NCBI GenBank assembly: GCA_934647945.1
Contig: CAKUFK010000004.1
Span: 79,261-143,260 of the forward strand
Direction of reading: 5' to 3'
DNA from: an uncultured Eubacteriales bacterium
Lineage (GTDB): Bacteria; Bacillota; Clostridia; Oscillospirales; Acutalibacteraceae
Length of the DNA: 64,000 nt
The translations under genes were made by a program, and so were the position numbers. The stretch's first letter is position 1. Each line of letters begins with the position of its first letter. Shown piece after piece: positions 1-9,858 of this stretch. The notes under the pieces are model-generated. The model did not search any database. It saw nothing but the letters and a program-made list of their open reading frames with translations, and was not told the DNA's origin.

Positions 1-859
1 TGGCCGCCCGGGTCACGTCGTGATTGTCCGCAAAATTAAACAGATGCAGCCCTTTGTATACCGTCCAGGGCTCGGGGCCGAACTGACGCTGGAGCGAATG
101 CCCGATCTCGAACAGATTGTCCGAATTGAGGCTGGAATGCAGACCCTTGTAGCACTCGTAATTGGTCGCGCTGTGGAGCATCCCGTCGCAGACCAGCCGC
201 CTGTAATCCCCGTGGAGCATCTCCCCCACCAGGAAAAAATCCGGTTTGAGCGCGTCGCAGAGGCGGCGCAGCCGGCGGATGAAGTCCGGCTCCAGGCTGT
301 AGGCCACGTCCAGCCGCAGCCCGTCGATGCCGAATTCCCGGATCCACCCCTCCACGCAGCCGAGCAGATGCCCGGCCACCTCTTCGTTTCGCAGGTTGAG
401 CTTCACGAGCTCGTCATGGCCTTCCCATCCCTCGTACCACAATCCGTCGCCATACCCGTTGTTGCCGTCGAAACGGACGAAGAACCAATCCCGGTAGGGG
501 GAAGCCTCCCGATTTTTCAGCAGGTCCTGGAACGCCCAGAAGCCCCGGCCCACGTGGTTGAACACCCCGTCGAGCACCACCCGGATCCCCGATTCGTGAA
601 GGGTGCGGCAAAGGGCGGCGAATTCGCCGTTCGTTCCCAGCCGGCCGTCGATCCGGGTATAGTCCCGGGTATCGTAGCCGTGCGCGTCGGAGTCGAACAC
701 CGGCGTAAAATAGACCGCATCCGCATGGATGCGCCGTATATGGGGGATCCAGTCTGCCACTTTTTGCAGACGGTGGCCCGGCACACCCTCGTTCTTGTCC
801 GGGCAGCCGCAGAAGCCCAGGGTATAGATCTGATAAAAGACACTGTCATAAGCCCACAT
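1..859 (-). CDS. GH13 alpha-amylase family glycosidase (3' end outside window)
   Basis: Hydrolyses or rearranges alpha-glucosidic bonds of starch or maltodextrins. 286 codons are visible, starting at the ATG at 859 and still open at the left edge. The four GH13 regions can be read: region I DGVFNH near residue 97, region II GLRLDVAY with the nucleophile Asp near 184, region III VGEM with the acid/base Glu near 213, and region IV FADNHD near 280. There is no signal peptide, and the protein starts directly on the catalytic barrel (MWAYDSVFYQIY), as in cytoplasmic neopullulanase or cyclomaltodextrinase-like enzymes, although an N-terminal CBM34-type domain is lacking. It is transcribed away from the aldo/keto reductase from its own promoter. 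Exact substrate specificity cannot be told. Confidence 0.93.
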   Translation of the reverse strand, partial: MWAYDSVFYQIYTLGFCGCPDKNEGVPGHRLQKVADWIPHIRRIHADAVYFTPVFDSDAHGYDTRDYTRIDGRLGTNGEFAALCRTLHESGIRVVLDGVFNHVGRGFWAFQDLLKNREASPYRDWFFVRFDGNNGYGDGLWYEGWEGHDELVKLNLRNEEVAGHLLGCVEGWIREFGIDGLRLDVAYSLEPDFIRRLRRLCDALKPDFFLVGEMLHGDYRRLVCDGMLHSATNYECYKGLHSSLNSDNLFEIGHSLQRQFGPEPWTVYKGLHLFNFADNHDVTRAA

Positions 860-941
860 GATGGTACCGCCTTTCCGCGCGGGCGCCGCCCGCTCCAAAA
901 CGCTCATGGCGTTGATTGCATCCAAAGGACACGTCCCTATT

Positions 942-970
942 AGTATAGCCGGGACAGCACCGGGACGCAA
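942..970 (-). promoter_or_regulatory. Promoter of the GH13 gene
   Basis: On the minus strand a TATACT -10 (942-947) lies 17 bp from a weak TTGCGT -35 (965-970), about 80 bp upstream of the GH13 start. It is divergent from the reductase promoter. Confidence 0.5.
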
Positions 971-995
971 CGCCCCTTTTTCTTCCAATGGGTAT

Positions 996-1024
996 TTGAC
1001 GCGCCGCGCCGCACATGCTATACT
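996..1024 (+). promoter_or_regulatory. Promoter of the aldo/keto reductase gene
   Basis: TTGACG (996-1001), a 17-bp spacer and TATACT (1019-1024). The predicted transcription start near 1031 favours translation from the ATG at 1061 over the GTG at 1040. Confidence 0.65.
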
Positions 1025-1060
1025 GGGAACCGGAACAATGTGAGGAAGGACCGGTGCTCT

Positions 1061-2185
1061 ATGCAATATCGCCCCTTTGGCAAAACCGGGGAATCCGTCT
1101 CGGTGCTGGGATTCGGTGCCATGCGCTTTGAAACGGAAAACGGCATTATCAAGGAAAAAGAGGCCGTTTCCCTGCTGCGCGCCGCCATCGACGGCGGCGT
1201 CAATTACGTCGATACGGCTTATTTTTATCTGGAAGGCCAAAGCGAGGCCCTGGTGGGGCGGGCGTTGCGGGACGGTTACCGGGAGAAGGTCCATCTCGCC
1301 ACCAAATCGCCGGTTTTCGCGCTGGAATCGGCCGAGGATTTCGACCGGATTCTGAACGAGCAGCTCGAGCGCCTTGAGACCCGGACCATCGATTTTTATC
1401 TGCTCCATTCCCTGAGCCTCAAGACCTATGAGGAAAAGGTGCTGGGTTACGGCCTCCTTGACAAAATGGAAAAGGCCCGGGCCGACGGCAAGATCCGGTA
1501 TATCGGCTTCTCCTTCCACGACAGCCACGAGGCGTTCTTGAAAATCCTGAACGGCTACGACGGCTGGGATTTCTGCCAGCTCCAGCTTAACTATATCGAC
1601 GTGGAGAATCAGGCGGGCCTGCGCGGGCTGGAAGAGGCCGCGGCAAAGGGGCTCGGCGTCATCGTGATGGAACCCCTGCTCGGTGGCAAGCTGGCCAATC
1701 CCGCCCCGGGGGTCCGGGCGGTGCTGCCCTCCTCCCGCACGCCGGTGGAATGGGCGCTGGACTTCCTGTGGGACCGTCCCGAGGTCAGCCTCCTTCTCAG
1801 CGGCATGAACGCGATGGAGCAGGTATCCGATAACCTCGCATACGCCGGCCGTGCCCGTCCGGGGATGCTCACCACGGAAGACCGCGCGATGTTCCGGCGG
1901 GCCAAAACCGTTTACGATACCATGGCGTTGGTCCCCTGCACCAAATGCGCCTACTGCATGCCCTGCCCGTTTGGGGTGGATATCCCGGGCGTATTCGAGG
2001 CGTACAACCGCACCGCCGTCAATATGAACGAGGCTCGGGATCTTTACGCCGGCCTGGAGGGGCACCGCGCCGACCTGTGCCGCGCCTGCCGCCGCTGTGA
2101 ACGGAATTGCCCGCAGCACATCGCCATCAGCACCACCATGAAGGCGATTCCACCTGTATTTGCAAAAGACGGGGCGGGGGACTGA
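1061..2185 (+). CDS. Aldo/keto reductase with C-terminal 4Fe-4S ferredoxin domain
   Basis: NAD(P)H-dependent oxidoreductase of 374 aa. The N-terminal part is an AKR barrel: FGKTGESVSVLGFG at the start, then the D-T-A-Y (YVDTAYFY) segment carrying the catalytic Asp and Tyr. The last ~100 residues hold two cysteine clusters, CTKCAYCMPC and CRACRRCERNC, typical of bound 4Fe-4S centres. This AKR-ferredoxin fusion is common in anaerobic clostridia and its physiological substrate is generally unknown. The ATG at 1061 is preceded by GAGGAAGGA; a GTG at 1040 would add seven residues but sits close to the predicted transcript start. Confidence 0.93.
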   Translation: MQYRPFGKTGESVSVLGFGAMRFETENGIIKEKEAVSLLRAAIDGGVNYVDTAYFYLEGQSEALVGRALRDGYREKVHLATKSPVFALESAEDFDRILNEQLERLETRTIDFYLLHSLSLKTYEEKVLGYGLLDKMEKARADGKIRYIGFSFHDSHEAFLKILNGYDGWDFCQLQLNYIDVENQAGLRGLEEAAAKGLGVIVMEPLLGGKLANPAPGVRAVLPSSRTPVEWALDFLWDRPEVSLLLSGMNAMEQVSDNLAYAGRARPGMLTTEDRAMFRRAKTVYDTMALVPCTKCAYCMPCPFGVDIPGVFEAYNRTAVNMNEARDLYAGLEGHRADLCRACRRCERNCPQHIAISTTMKAIPPVFAKDGAGD

Positions 2186-2283
2186 TTTCGGTTCCGGGTG
2201 TCCTAGTATGCCTCCGTCCGGCGGCCGTCTCGGAACGCCGCGACCGGCTCCTCCCTGTCCGTGGAAAGGAATGAATTATTCAA

Positions 2284-2833
2284 ATGGAACAGCGTCTCTC
2301 CTCCCCGCGGCAGCCTCTGGCGCAGCGGCTGGCTTTTGGCGGCCTGTTTCTCGCTTTAGGGATCCTGTTCCCCCTGCTGTTTCATCTTCTGCCGGCCAGG
2401 TCGGGGGAAATTTTCCTGCCCATGCACATCCCTGTCATCCTGGCCGGAATGGTGCTCGGGCCCGCGCTCGGCGCTGCGGTCGGAGCTCTTACCCCCCTTG
2501 CTGAACACCCTGGTCGGCAGCATGCCGCCCCCCGCCCGTCTGCCCTTTATGATGATAGAGCTCGGGGTATACGCCCTGGCAGCGGGGCTTTGCTACCGCA
2601 AGGCGCGGCTGCCGCTGCCTCTCTCCCTGGCCGTTACGCAACTGGCCGGCCGGGCCGCCTATGGGCTCAGCCTGTTTTTCGCGGGGACGCTGCTGCATGT
2701 CCCGGGGGCCGCGCCCATCGCGGCTGTCACCGCCGCCGTCAAGGGCTGGCCGGGCATTGTGGTGCAGTGGCTGTTCATTCCCCTGCTGCTGTTGGCCCTC
2801 AAAAAAGGAGGCGCTCGGATTGACCGATGCTGA
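2284..2833 (+). pseudogene. ECF transporter S component, interrupted by a one-base frameshift
   Basis: Small hydrophobic substrate-binding subunit of an energy-coupling factor vitamin or precursor importer. The reading frame from ATG 2284 encodes membrane segments and a GPALGAAVGALTP segment typical of S components, then runs into non-membrane sequence. The expected continuation (LLNTLVGSMPPPARLPF, then further hydrophobic helices and a final KKGGARID) is in the next frame from 2498 to 2833. The break falls in a run of six C at 2492-2497; removing one C restores a continuous ~180-residue protein. It could be a real mutation, phase variation or a sequencing error. The gene overlaps the DUF1893 gene by 14 bp, so both were probably translated from one transcript. 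The transported substrate is unknown. Confidence 0.8.
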
Positions 2834-3298
2834 ACGGGCCGTCGCCGCCCTGAGGGACGGCTTCACCTGTGCTTTCGTGCGCGGCGGACGGCTTTATACG
2901 TCGACGGCTTCCGGCATCCGTCCCCTTCTGGACTGGCTGGCGGAGGATCCGTGTTGTTTTCAGGGCGCTTTTGTCGCGGACAAAATCCTCGGCAAGGCCG
3001 CGGCGCTCCTGCTGCTCCAGGGCGGGCTGGATGGATCCTCCGGCGGCGTGTACGGCGGCGTACTCAGCGACGCTGCCGCCGGTGTGTTCCAGCAGCACGG
3101 CATTCCTTACGCCTGCGGGCGCCGCGTCCCCCATATCGTCAACCGGCGGGGGGATGGCGTCTGCCCAATGGAACACCGGGTCCGGGATATCGACGACCCC
3201 GCCGCCGCCCATACCGCGCTGCTGGCCGCGGTCGCGGCTATGCGCGCCTCTGCAAACGATCAACCGGGTTCCGCCCGGGAAGAAACGGAACGTGAAGC

Positions 3299-3302
<4 letters not shown>
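2820..3302 (+). CDS. DUF1893 family protein
   Basis: About 160 aa protein of the DUF1893 family (relatives of TM1506, with a cytidine-deaminase-like fold). The conserved parts are the N-terminal SLAV-like segment (CAFVRGGRLYTSTASGIRPL), the AFVADKILGKAAALLLL helix and a GVLSDAAAGVFQQHGIPY segment. The start is a TTG at 2820 with an excellent AAAGGAGG eight bases upstream, overlapping the end of the ECF gene. Its stop overlaps the helicase start (ATGA). In clostridia this family often sits beside ECF S components; biochemical function is not established. The C-terminal ~30 residues are low-complexity. Confidence 0.8.
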
Positions 3303-4930
<1,628 letters not shown>

Positions 4931-5076
4931 ACCCGGTTTGCGTTGGAAAAAACTCGCTATATTAACACAAATTTACTCGCATGAAATGCCTCCTCAGAAC
5001 CAGAATAATGAATGCAAACGCAAGCAATCAACAGCGGCGTAAACGCCGCCAAAAAAACTGAGGAGTGTATTGAAGT

Positions 5077-5268
5077 ATGTCTAGCAACAAAACTTTGGTT
5101 CCCGAAGCTCGCGAAGGCCTCGACCGTTTCAAGATGGAAGCTGCCAACGAAGTCGGCGTGACCCTGAAGCAGGGCTACAACGGCGACCTGACCTCCAAGC
5201 AGGCCGGTTCGATCGGTGGCCAGATGGTCAAAAAGATGATCCAGCAGTACGAGAACGGCCTGAAGTAA
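5077..5268 (+). CDS. Alpha/beta-type small acid-soluble spore protein
   Basis: DNA-binding protein that coats and protects spore DNA. 63 aa, close to the family norm. It shows both hallmarks: the N-terminal EAREGLDRFKMEAANEVGV segment, containing the family's germination-protease-type cleavage region, and the second helix with GGQMVKKMIQ. A GAGGAGTGTATTGA leader gives a ribosome binding site (AGGAG). Expression is expected late in the forespore under sigma-G; a TGAAAT...GAATAAT arrangement around 4983-5010 might be that promoter but is not compelling. A perfect 12-bp hairpin follows. This is the clearest evidence that the organism forms spores. Confidence 0.95.
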   Translation: MSSNKTLVPEAREGLDRFKMEAANEVGVTLKQGYNGDLTSKQAGSIGGQMVKKMIQQYENGLK

Positions 5269-5287
5269 TTCAAGCCCTCTCACACGG

Positions 5288-5318
5288 CCGCCGGGAGGCA
5301 ATCGCCTCCCGGCGGTTT
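5288..5318 (+). terminator. Terminator after the spore protein gene
   Basis: Perfect 12-bp stem (5288-5299 with 5304-5315), four-base loop AATC, followed by TTT. Confidence 0.8.
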
Positions 5319-5441
5319 CCTATGGCTCCGCCGGATTCGCGTTCGCCCCCGGCCGATTCCGCTTTCCTTCGCACAGGAATGGGTTTCGATATCTTGATGC
5401 ATAAAATTCGCTCGGATGGGAAAAATCTCACCTGTAGCCTC

Positions 5442-5469
5442 TTGACAAATCCCCAAAATTCGGTATAAT
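5442..5469 (+). promoter_or_regulatory. tRNA-Gln promoter
   Basis: Consensus TTGACA (5442-5447), 16-bp spacer, consensus TATAAT (5464-5469), 19 bp before the tRNA. Confidence 0.85.
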
Positions 5470-5488
5470 GGTAAACGCTCTCACACAT

Positions 5489-5562
5489 TGCGGAATTGTG
5501 TAATGGTAGCACGACAGTCTCTGACTCTGTTTGTCTGGGTTCGAATCCTAGTTCCGCAGCCA
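5489..5562 (+). tRNA. tRNA-Gln (anticodon CUG)
   Basis: 74 nt including the encoded CCA (5560-5562). The acceptor arms TGCGGAA (5489-5495) and TTCCGCA (5552-5558) pair perfectly, the T loop reads GGTTCGAATCC, and the anticodon loop is CTCTGAC, giving CUG. The anticodon stem has a U-U at its loop-closing pair. It is a single tRNA transcription unit with its own strong promoter and terminator. Confidence 0.93.
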
Positions 5563-5565
5563 AAA

Positions 5566-5596
5566 AAGCCTCATTGCGTTTGCAATGAGGCTTTTA
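5566..5596 (+). terminator. tRNA-Gln terminator
   Basis: A-run, inverted repeat AAGCCTCATTGC / GCAATGAGGCTT and TTTT directly after the tRNA. Confidence 0.88.
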
Positions 5597-5720
5597 ACTT
5601 TAAATCCGTATGAGAAAAACCGGTCTCATGCATGGAAATGAGGCTGGAATCAAGCATTCGCCCGTCTGTTCCATCGTCAGCAACCCCCTGCCCCGGGACA
5701 GCTGTGCAGGAAAACCCGAA

Positions 5721-5753
5721 GATCCCCCAGCGCCTTAAACGCGCCGGGGGATC
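5721..5753 (-). terminator. Terminator of glyQS
   Basis: GATCCCCC (5721-5728) pairs with GGGGGATC (5746-5753), with an inner GC-rich stem. It lies just past the glyQS stop and reads into a T-containing tract on the minus strand. Confidence 0.6.
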
Positions 5754-5767
5754 CGCTTTCTATCTCA

Positions 5768-7147
5768 TTAAAACGCGGTCTTTTCCCTCAGGTAAGCGGA
5801 AAGGGAGGCGAGGGCGACCCGCTCCTGGCCCATGGTATCCCGGTCCCGGACCGTCACGCAGCCGTCCTCGAGGGAATCGAAGTCAAAGGTGACGCAGTAG
5901 GGGGTGCCGATCTCGTCCTGACGACGGTAGCGCTTGCCGATGGAGCCCGCGTCGTCGAAATCCACCATGAAATCCCGGGCAAGGGACGCATAGACCTCCC
6001 TGGCGCCGTCGCTGAGCTTTTTGGACAGGGGCAGCACGGCGGCCTTGAAGGGCGCGAGGGCGGGATGGAGCCGGAGCACCACCCGGGTATCGTTCTTTTC
6101 GGCATCCACCACTTCCTCGTCGTAAGCGTCGCACAGGAAGGCCAGGACCACCCGGTCGGCGCCAAGGGAGGGCTCGATGACGTAAGGCACGTAATGCTCG
6201 CCGGATTCGGGATCGAAATACTCCAGCTTCTGGCCAGACTGGCGGATATGCTGGGTCAGGTCGAAATCGGTCCGGTCGGCCACGCCCCACAGTTCACCCC
6301 ACCCAAAGGGGAAACGGAACTCGAAGTCGGTCGTCGCCTTGGAATAGTGGGACAGCTCCTCTTTTTCGTGATCCCGGAGCTTGAGGTTTTCGTCCCGCAT
6401 TCCCAGGGACAGCAGCCACTGATGGCAGGTGTTTTTCCAATACTCGAACCACTCGAGGTCGGTGCCCGGCTTGCAGAAGAATTCGAGCTCCATCTGCTCG
6501 AATTCGCGGGTGCGGAAGGTGAAATTGCCGGGGGTGATCTCGTTGCGGAAGGACTTGCCGATCTGGGCGACACCGAAGGGCACCTTCTTGCGGGCGGTGC
6601 GCTGGATATTCGCGAAATTGACGAAGATGCCCTGGGCCGTCTCGGGCCGCAGATACAGCTCGTTTTTCGCATCCTCGGTCACGCCTTGGAAGGTCTTGAA
6701 CATCAGGTTGAAGGTCCGGATATCGGTGAAATTCCGCTCGCCGCACTGCGGGCAGCGGATATCCTGTTCGTCGATGTAGGCCTTCATCTTCTCGAAGCTC
6801 CAGCCGGCGGGGTTGACCCCGGTGTCCTCGATGAGCTTGTCGGCCCGGTGGCGGGTCTTGCAGCTCTTGCAGTCCATCAGCGGATCGGAGAAGTTACCGA
6901 CATGGCCGGATGCCACCCACACCTGGGGGTTCATCAGGATGGCGCTGTCGAGGCCCACATTGTAAGGGCACTCCTGGACAAACTTCTTCCACCAGGCCCG
7001 TTTGACGTTGTTTTTCAGCTCCACGCCCAAAGGACCGTAATCCCACGTGTTGGCGAGGCCGCCGTAAATATCCGAGCCGGGATAGACGAATCCCCGGTTT
7101 TTGCACAGGGCCACGATTTGGTCCATGGTTTTTTCACTGTTGTTCAT
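5768..7147 (-). CDS. glyQS: Glycine--tRNA ligase, homodimeric class II type
   Basis: Charges tRNA-Gly with glycine in the cytoplasm. 459 aa, matching the alpha2 (eukaryote/Gram-positive-like) enzyme and not the alpha2beta2 type. Visible are the N-terminal ALCKNRGFVYPGSDIYGG segment, class II motif 2 (FRNEITPGNFTFRTREFEQME) near residue 200, and motif 3 (YVIEPSLGADRVVLAFL) near 320 followed by the anticodon-binding domain (ALAPFKAAVLPL). A zinc-binding CKSC...CPQCG insertion sits near residues 90-130. The chosen start at 7147 has AAAGGA ten bases upstream; an in-frame upstream start would add eight residues. No T-box leader was found in the short 5' region. Confidence 0.96.
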   Translation of the reverse strand: MNNSEKTMDQIVALCKNRGFVYPGSDIYGGLANTWDYGPLGVELKNNVKRAWWKKFVQECPYNVGLDSAILMNPQVWVASGHVGNFSDPLMDCKSCKTRHRADKLIEDTGVNPAGWSFEKMKAYIDEQDIRCPQCGERNFTDIRTFNLMFKTFQGVTEDAKNELYLRPETAQGIFVNFANIQRTARKKVPFGVAQIGKSFRNEITPGNFTFRTREFEQMELEFFCKPGTDLEWFEYWKNTCHQWLLSLGMRDENLKLRDHEKEELSHYSKATTDFEFRFPFGWGELWGVADRTDFDLTQHIRQSGQKLEYFDPESGEHYVPYVIEPSLGADRVVLAFLCDAYDEEVVDAEKNDTRVVLRLHPALAPFKAAVLPLSKKLSDGAREVYASLARDFMVDFDDAGSIGKRYRRQDEIGTPYCVTFDFDSLEDGCVTVRDRDTMGQERVALASLSAYLREKTAF

Positions 7148-7210
7148 GCTGGACGGTTCCTTTCGTGCCAATATCCGCTGCCCTGTCGGGAAGCAGGCAT
7201 CTGTTTGTTT

Positions 7211-7239
7211 AGTTTAAACCGATTCGCGCGTCTTGTCAA
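7211..7239 (-). promoter_or_regulatory. glyQS promoter
   Basis: Minus strand: TTGACA (7234-7239), 17 bp, TAAACT (7211-7216), about 65 bp upstream of the start codon. Confidence 0.75.
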
Positions 7240-7283
7240 TGCGCAGTGTGCGATATTCCGGCAAAACAGACCGGATTTCCCCC

Positions 7284-7898
7284 TCAGCCGCACAAGCGGC
7301 TTTCTATAATCCGAAAGCAGTCGATTTCATCCGGCGGATTGGATATAATATCCACGTCCGGCACGTTTGGCAAACCGGCCAGCAATGTCCCCTGGTACAG
7401 ACAAATCCCGATTAGGAGAAAGCCGATCACAAGCGATACGACGGCGCCGATGCGGCGTCTGTAAACACCGATGACCGACGGCGCTACGGCGTCCCCTCCA
7501 TCGTAGTACCAGGCGAGCCACTCTTTCTCCCCCTCCCACAGCTTTTTGGGACGCAGCGACATCAGCGCCGCTCCCCCGAAAAAGAACAGTTCAAACAGCA
7601 ACCAACCCAGGGATTCCAGTATGCTGTGAGACAGGTTCAGCACCCCGGCCACCCGCAGCACAAACAGACCGATGGAAACAACCGCCCCCACCAGTGCCGC
7701 GGCCGCCGATATCTTTTCAACCGGTCCGGCTTTCAGTCCTGCTCCCTCGTCGAACAGCTCATCCATCCGGCTGTCCAGTTCGGCCTTTTTTTGCGCCGTT
7801 TCCTCCGCCGTCAGCCGTTTTCCCAGTCTGGCGCCGCAGTCCACGCAGTACAATCGGCTGTCCTTCTGCTCGGCTCCGCATTTCGAACAGATTTTCAT
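7284..7898 (-). CDS. Zinc-ribbon membrane protein, function unknown
   Basis: 204 aa from the ATG at 7898, which has AGAAGGG in the right place. The first 30 residues form a zinc ribbon (CSKCG...CVDCG), followed by a charged helix and then at least three hydrophobic segments (around residues 65-90, 95-115 and 155-180). Short zinc-ribbon plus membrane proteins of this shape are frequent in Firmicutes and have no assigned role. The C-terminus has a PPDEIDCF stretch without a recognised motif. It stands alone between glyQS and the next small gene, on the same strand. Confidence 0.7.
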   Translation of the reverse strand: MKICSKCGAEQKDSRLYCVDCGARLGKRLTAEETAQKKAELDSRMDELFDEGAGLKAGPVEKISAAAALVGAVVSIGLFVLRVAGVLNLSHSILESLGWLLFELFFFGGAALMSLRPKKLWEGEKEWLAWYYDGGDAVAPSVIGVYRRRIGAVVSLVIGFLLIGICLYQGTLLAGLPNVPDVDIISNPPDEIDCFRIIESRLCG

Positions 7899-7986
7899 GT
7901 TTCCCGCCCTTCTGATATTTTTCAATCAGTCGAATACCGTCGGATTATAACGTTTTATATCCTACCAATCCGCCCCCTGAAAAAGG

Positions 7987-8310
7987 TCAGATATAAAACC
8001 CGACCACGGTGGCATAGGTGCCGGTCACGTCGTCCCGGCCCGAGACGACGACACCGTCCAGGCTCATCAGTTCCCCGCTCTTGACCGTTTCCAGCGGTGC
8101 GGAAAAGGCCTCTTTCCCGCCAGCCATGACGATCACCCGGTCTTCGAGCACCATCAGGCGGCCATCCTTCCCCAGCACAACCTCAATCGGGCTGCCGTTC
8201 TCGTCGGTCTCTCGGCGGACCGCGTATTTGAGCAGCCTGCCGTCCAGCCGCCGCAGCGCCTCATCCGCCATGCTGTCGCTTTTCTTGGCCCCCCGGCGAA
8301 ACCATCCCAT
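7987..8310 (-). CDS. Hypothetical protein, 107 aa
   Basis: I do not recognise the family. The protein starts MGWFRRGAKKSDSMADEALRRL, a basic amphipathic N-terminus, and continues with a beta-rich domain (IEVVLGKDGRLMVLEDRVIVMAGG..., ending TYATVVGFYI). There are no cysteines or membrane segments. The start at 8310 is supported by AAAGGAGG upstream and by a promoter ending at 8347; the longer frame from 8346 would begin at the promoter itself. Real coding is supported by the ribosome binding site, promoter and terminator arrangement. Confidence 0.65.
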   Translation of the reverse strand: MGWFRRGAKKSDSMADEALRRLDGRLLKYAVRRETDENGSPIEVVLGKDGRLMVLEDRVIVMAGGKEAFSAPLETVKSGELMSLDGVVVSGRDDVTGTYATVVGFYI

Positions 8311-8346
8311 GAGCCCGCCCTCCTTTTTGCTCGATCTCCTGGCCAT

Positions 8347-8375
8347 ATTCTACCCGTTTTGTCCACCCCTGTCAA
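8347..8375 (-). promoter_or_regulatory. Promoter of the 107-aa hypothetical gene
   Basis: Minus strand TTGACA (8370-8375), 17 bp, TAGAAT (8347-8352). Confidence 0.75.
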
Positions 8376-8391
8376 TGCAGCGGCCATATCC

Positions 8392-8426
8392 AAAAACAGC
8401 CGCCGGCTCATCTCTGGCCGGCGGCT
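8392..8426 (-). terminator. Terminator of the DUF815 ATPase gene
   Basis: AGCCGCCGG (8398-8406) pairs with CCGGCGGCT (8418-8426), with five T on the minus strand at 8392-8396, just beyond the ATPase stop. Confidence 0.8.
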
Positions 8427-8438
8427 GCCTATTTTTCC

Positions 8439-9701
8439 TTATAAAAGAGATTCCCCGCGGGCAAGCCGCGCCTCGGCATCGGCCACAAACTGCCTCGCAT
8501 ACCGCGGGGACCGGGCGCCCCGTTCGAGCGCCCACTGCTCGGCGGCGGCCAGCAGGGTCTCCCGTTCCACCTCCAGATGGCGATCGGCGGCGATCTGGGC
8601 CACGATGTCGAGAAAACGCCGCTTGTCCGGCATCAGGAAGGTCAAACTGATCCCGAACCGGTCGGACAGCGACACCGCCTCCTGTACCGTATCGGCGGCA
8701 TGCACCTCGTCCCCGTCCCGGTCCCGGAAGGTCTCCCGCAGCAGGTGGCGGCGGTTGGAGGTGGCGTAGACGAGCACGTTCACCGGACGGGAGGCGAGCC
8801 CCCCTTCCAGCACCGCCTTGAGCGCGGCGAAGGAATCGTCGTTCCCCGAAAAAGACAGGTCGTCGATGAACAGGATGAACTTCATCGGCAGCCCGGCGAG
8901 GAAATCGGTCAGCTCCGGCAGCTCCCGGAGGGTTTCCTTGGGCAGCTCGATCATCCGCAGGCCCCGGCCCGCGTATTCGTTGAGCAGAGCCTTGACGGTG
9001 GAGGACTTGCCGGTGCCGCGGTCTCCGTACAGCAGCATGTTGTTCGCCTCGAACCCATCCAAAAAGGCCAGCGTGTTATCCACCGCGATCTGCCGCTGCG
9101 CGGCGTAATCCTTGAGATCCGACAGGCGGATCGGGTCGGGGTGCTCCACGGGATGGAGGGCGCCGTCCCGCCACAAAAAGGCGCGATGGGCGGCAAACCG
9201 GCCGCAGCCATGGGCCGCGTGATAAGCGGCCAGCGCCGGCAGCGCGTCACCCCAGGGCGTGTCCAGCGGGACCGCGGCGGCGGCCACGCCCCAATCGGGC
9301 AGCCGGGCGGAGAGCCCGGTTTCCAGAGCGGCGCAGAGCGTCTCCGGCCGTATCGTCGCCGCGCGGTAAAGCACATCCAGATCCCGCCGCGCGGCCTCCG
9401 CCATCCTGTCCGGATCGGCGGCGTCCGGTAACGCCCCGGCGGCCAAACGGATGGAAAAAGGATTTTCATCCTCCAGGATTTCCTGCGCCACGGCGGCGGG
9501 CAGGCTGTCCAGCCGCCCCCTTTGCAGCAGCACGCGGCACAGCTCCCCCCACCGCACGCACAGGGCTTGCTCCTCGCCCCCCGCGGCCGACTCCAACAAC
9601 CGCACGAGTGCGGCCGTGACGGGGCGGTCCAGGACCCCCCGGTAAACCGACAGGGACAGGAGTTCCAGATACAGGCGGCGGACAGATACGGATACTGGCA
9701 T
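8439..9701 (-). CDS. DUF815 family AAA+ ATPase
   Basis: 420-aa ATP-binding protein of the DUF815 family. A poorly conserved helical N-terminal half (~200 residues) precedes the ATPase core: Walker A YGDRGTGKSS near residue 230, Walker B FILFIDDLSF near 285, a sensor-like YATSNRRHLL near 330 and a C-terminal lid (FLDIVAQIA...). Members are widespread in bacteria but their substrate is not known. The start at 9701 has AAAGGAAG in place; a GTG 10 codons upstream is possible. It has its own promoter and terminator and so is monocistronic. Confidence 0.9.
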   Translation of the reverse strand: MPVSVSVRRLYLELLSLSVYRGVLDRPVTAALVRLLESAAGGEEQALCVRWGELCRVLLQRGRLDSLPAAVAQEILEDENPFSIRLAAGALPDAADPDRMAEAARRDLDVLYRAATIRPETLCAALETGLSARLPDWGVAAAAVPLDTPWGDALPALAAYHAAHGCGRFAAHRAFLWRDGALHPVEHPDPIRLSDLKDYAAQRQIAVDNTLAFLDGFEANNMLLYGDRGTGKSSTVKALLNEYAGRGLRMIELPKETLRELPELTDFLAGLPMKFILFIDDLSFSGNDDSFAALKAVLEGGLASRPVNVLVYATSNRRHLLRETFRDRDGDEVHAADTVQEAVSLSDRFGISLTFLMPDKRRFLDIVAQIAADRHLEVERETLLAAAEQWALERGARSPRYARQFVADAEARLARGESLL

Positions 9702-9752
9702 GGGGAAGGCTTCCTTTCTTTCGCCCGGCACAGGGCCGGTGGATTCTCCCGC

Positions 9753-9781
9753 ATTTTACCCCCATACTGAAAATCTGTCAA
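9753..9781 (-). promoter_or_regulatory. Promoter of the DUF815 gene
   Basis: Minus strand TTGACA (9776-9781), 17 bp, TAAAAT (9753-9758). Confidence 0.75.
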
Positions 9782-9792
9782 CTTGCCCGCCC

Positions 9793-9821
9793 TTGCCTTT
9801 TTTCCCTCTGTCCGGTATACT
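9793..9821 (+). promoter_or_regulatory. Promoter of the SLOG protein gene
   Basis: TTGCCT (9793-9798), 17 bp, TATACT (9816-9821), divergent from the DUF815 promoter. Confidence 0.6.
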
Positions 9822-9858
9822 ATGTTCGGTCGATAGGGAAAGCGAGGGATCACGAACC

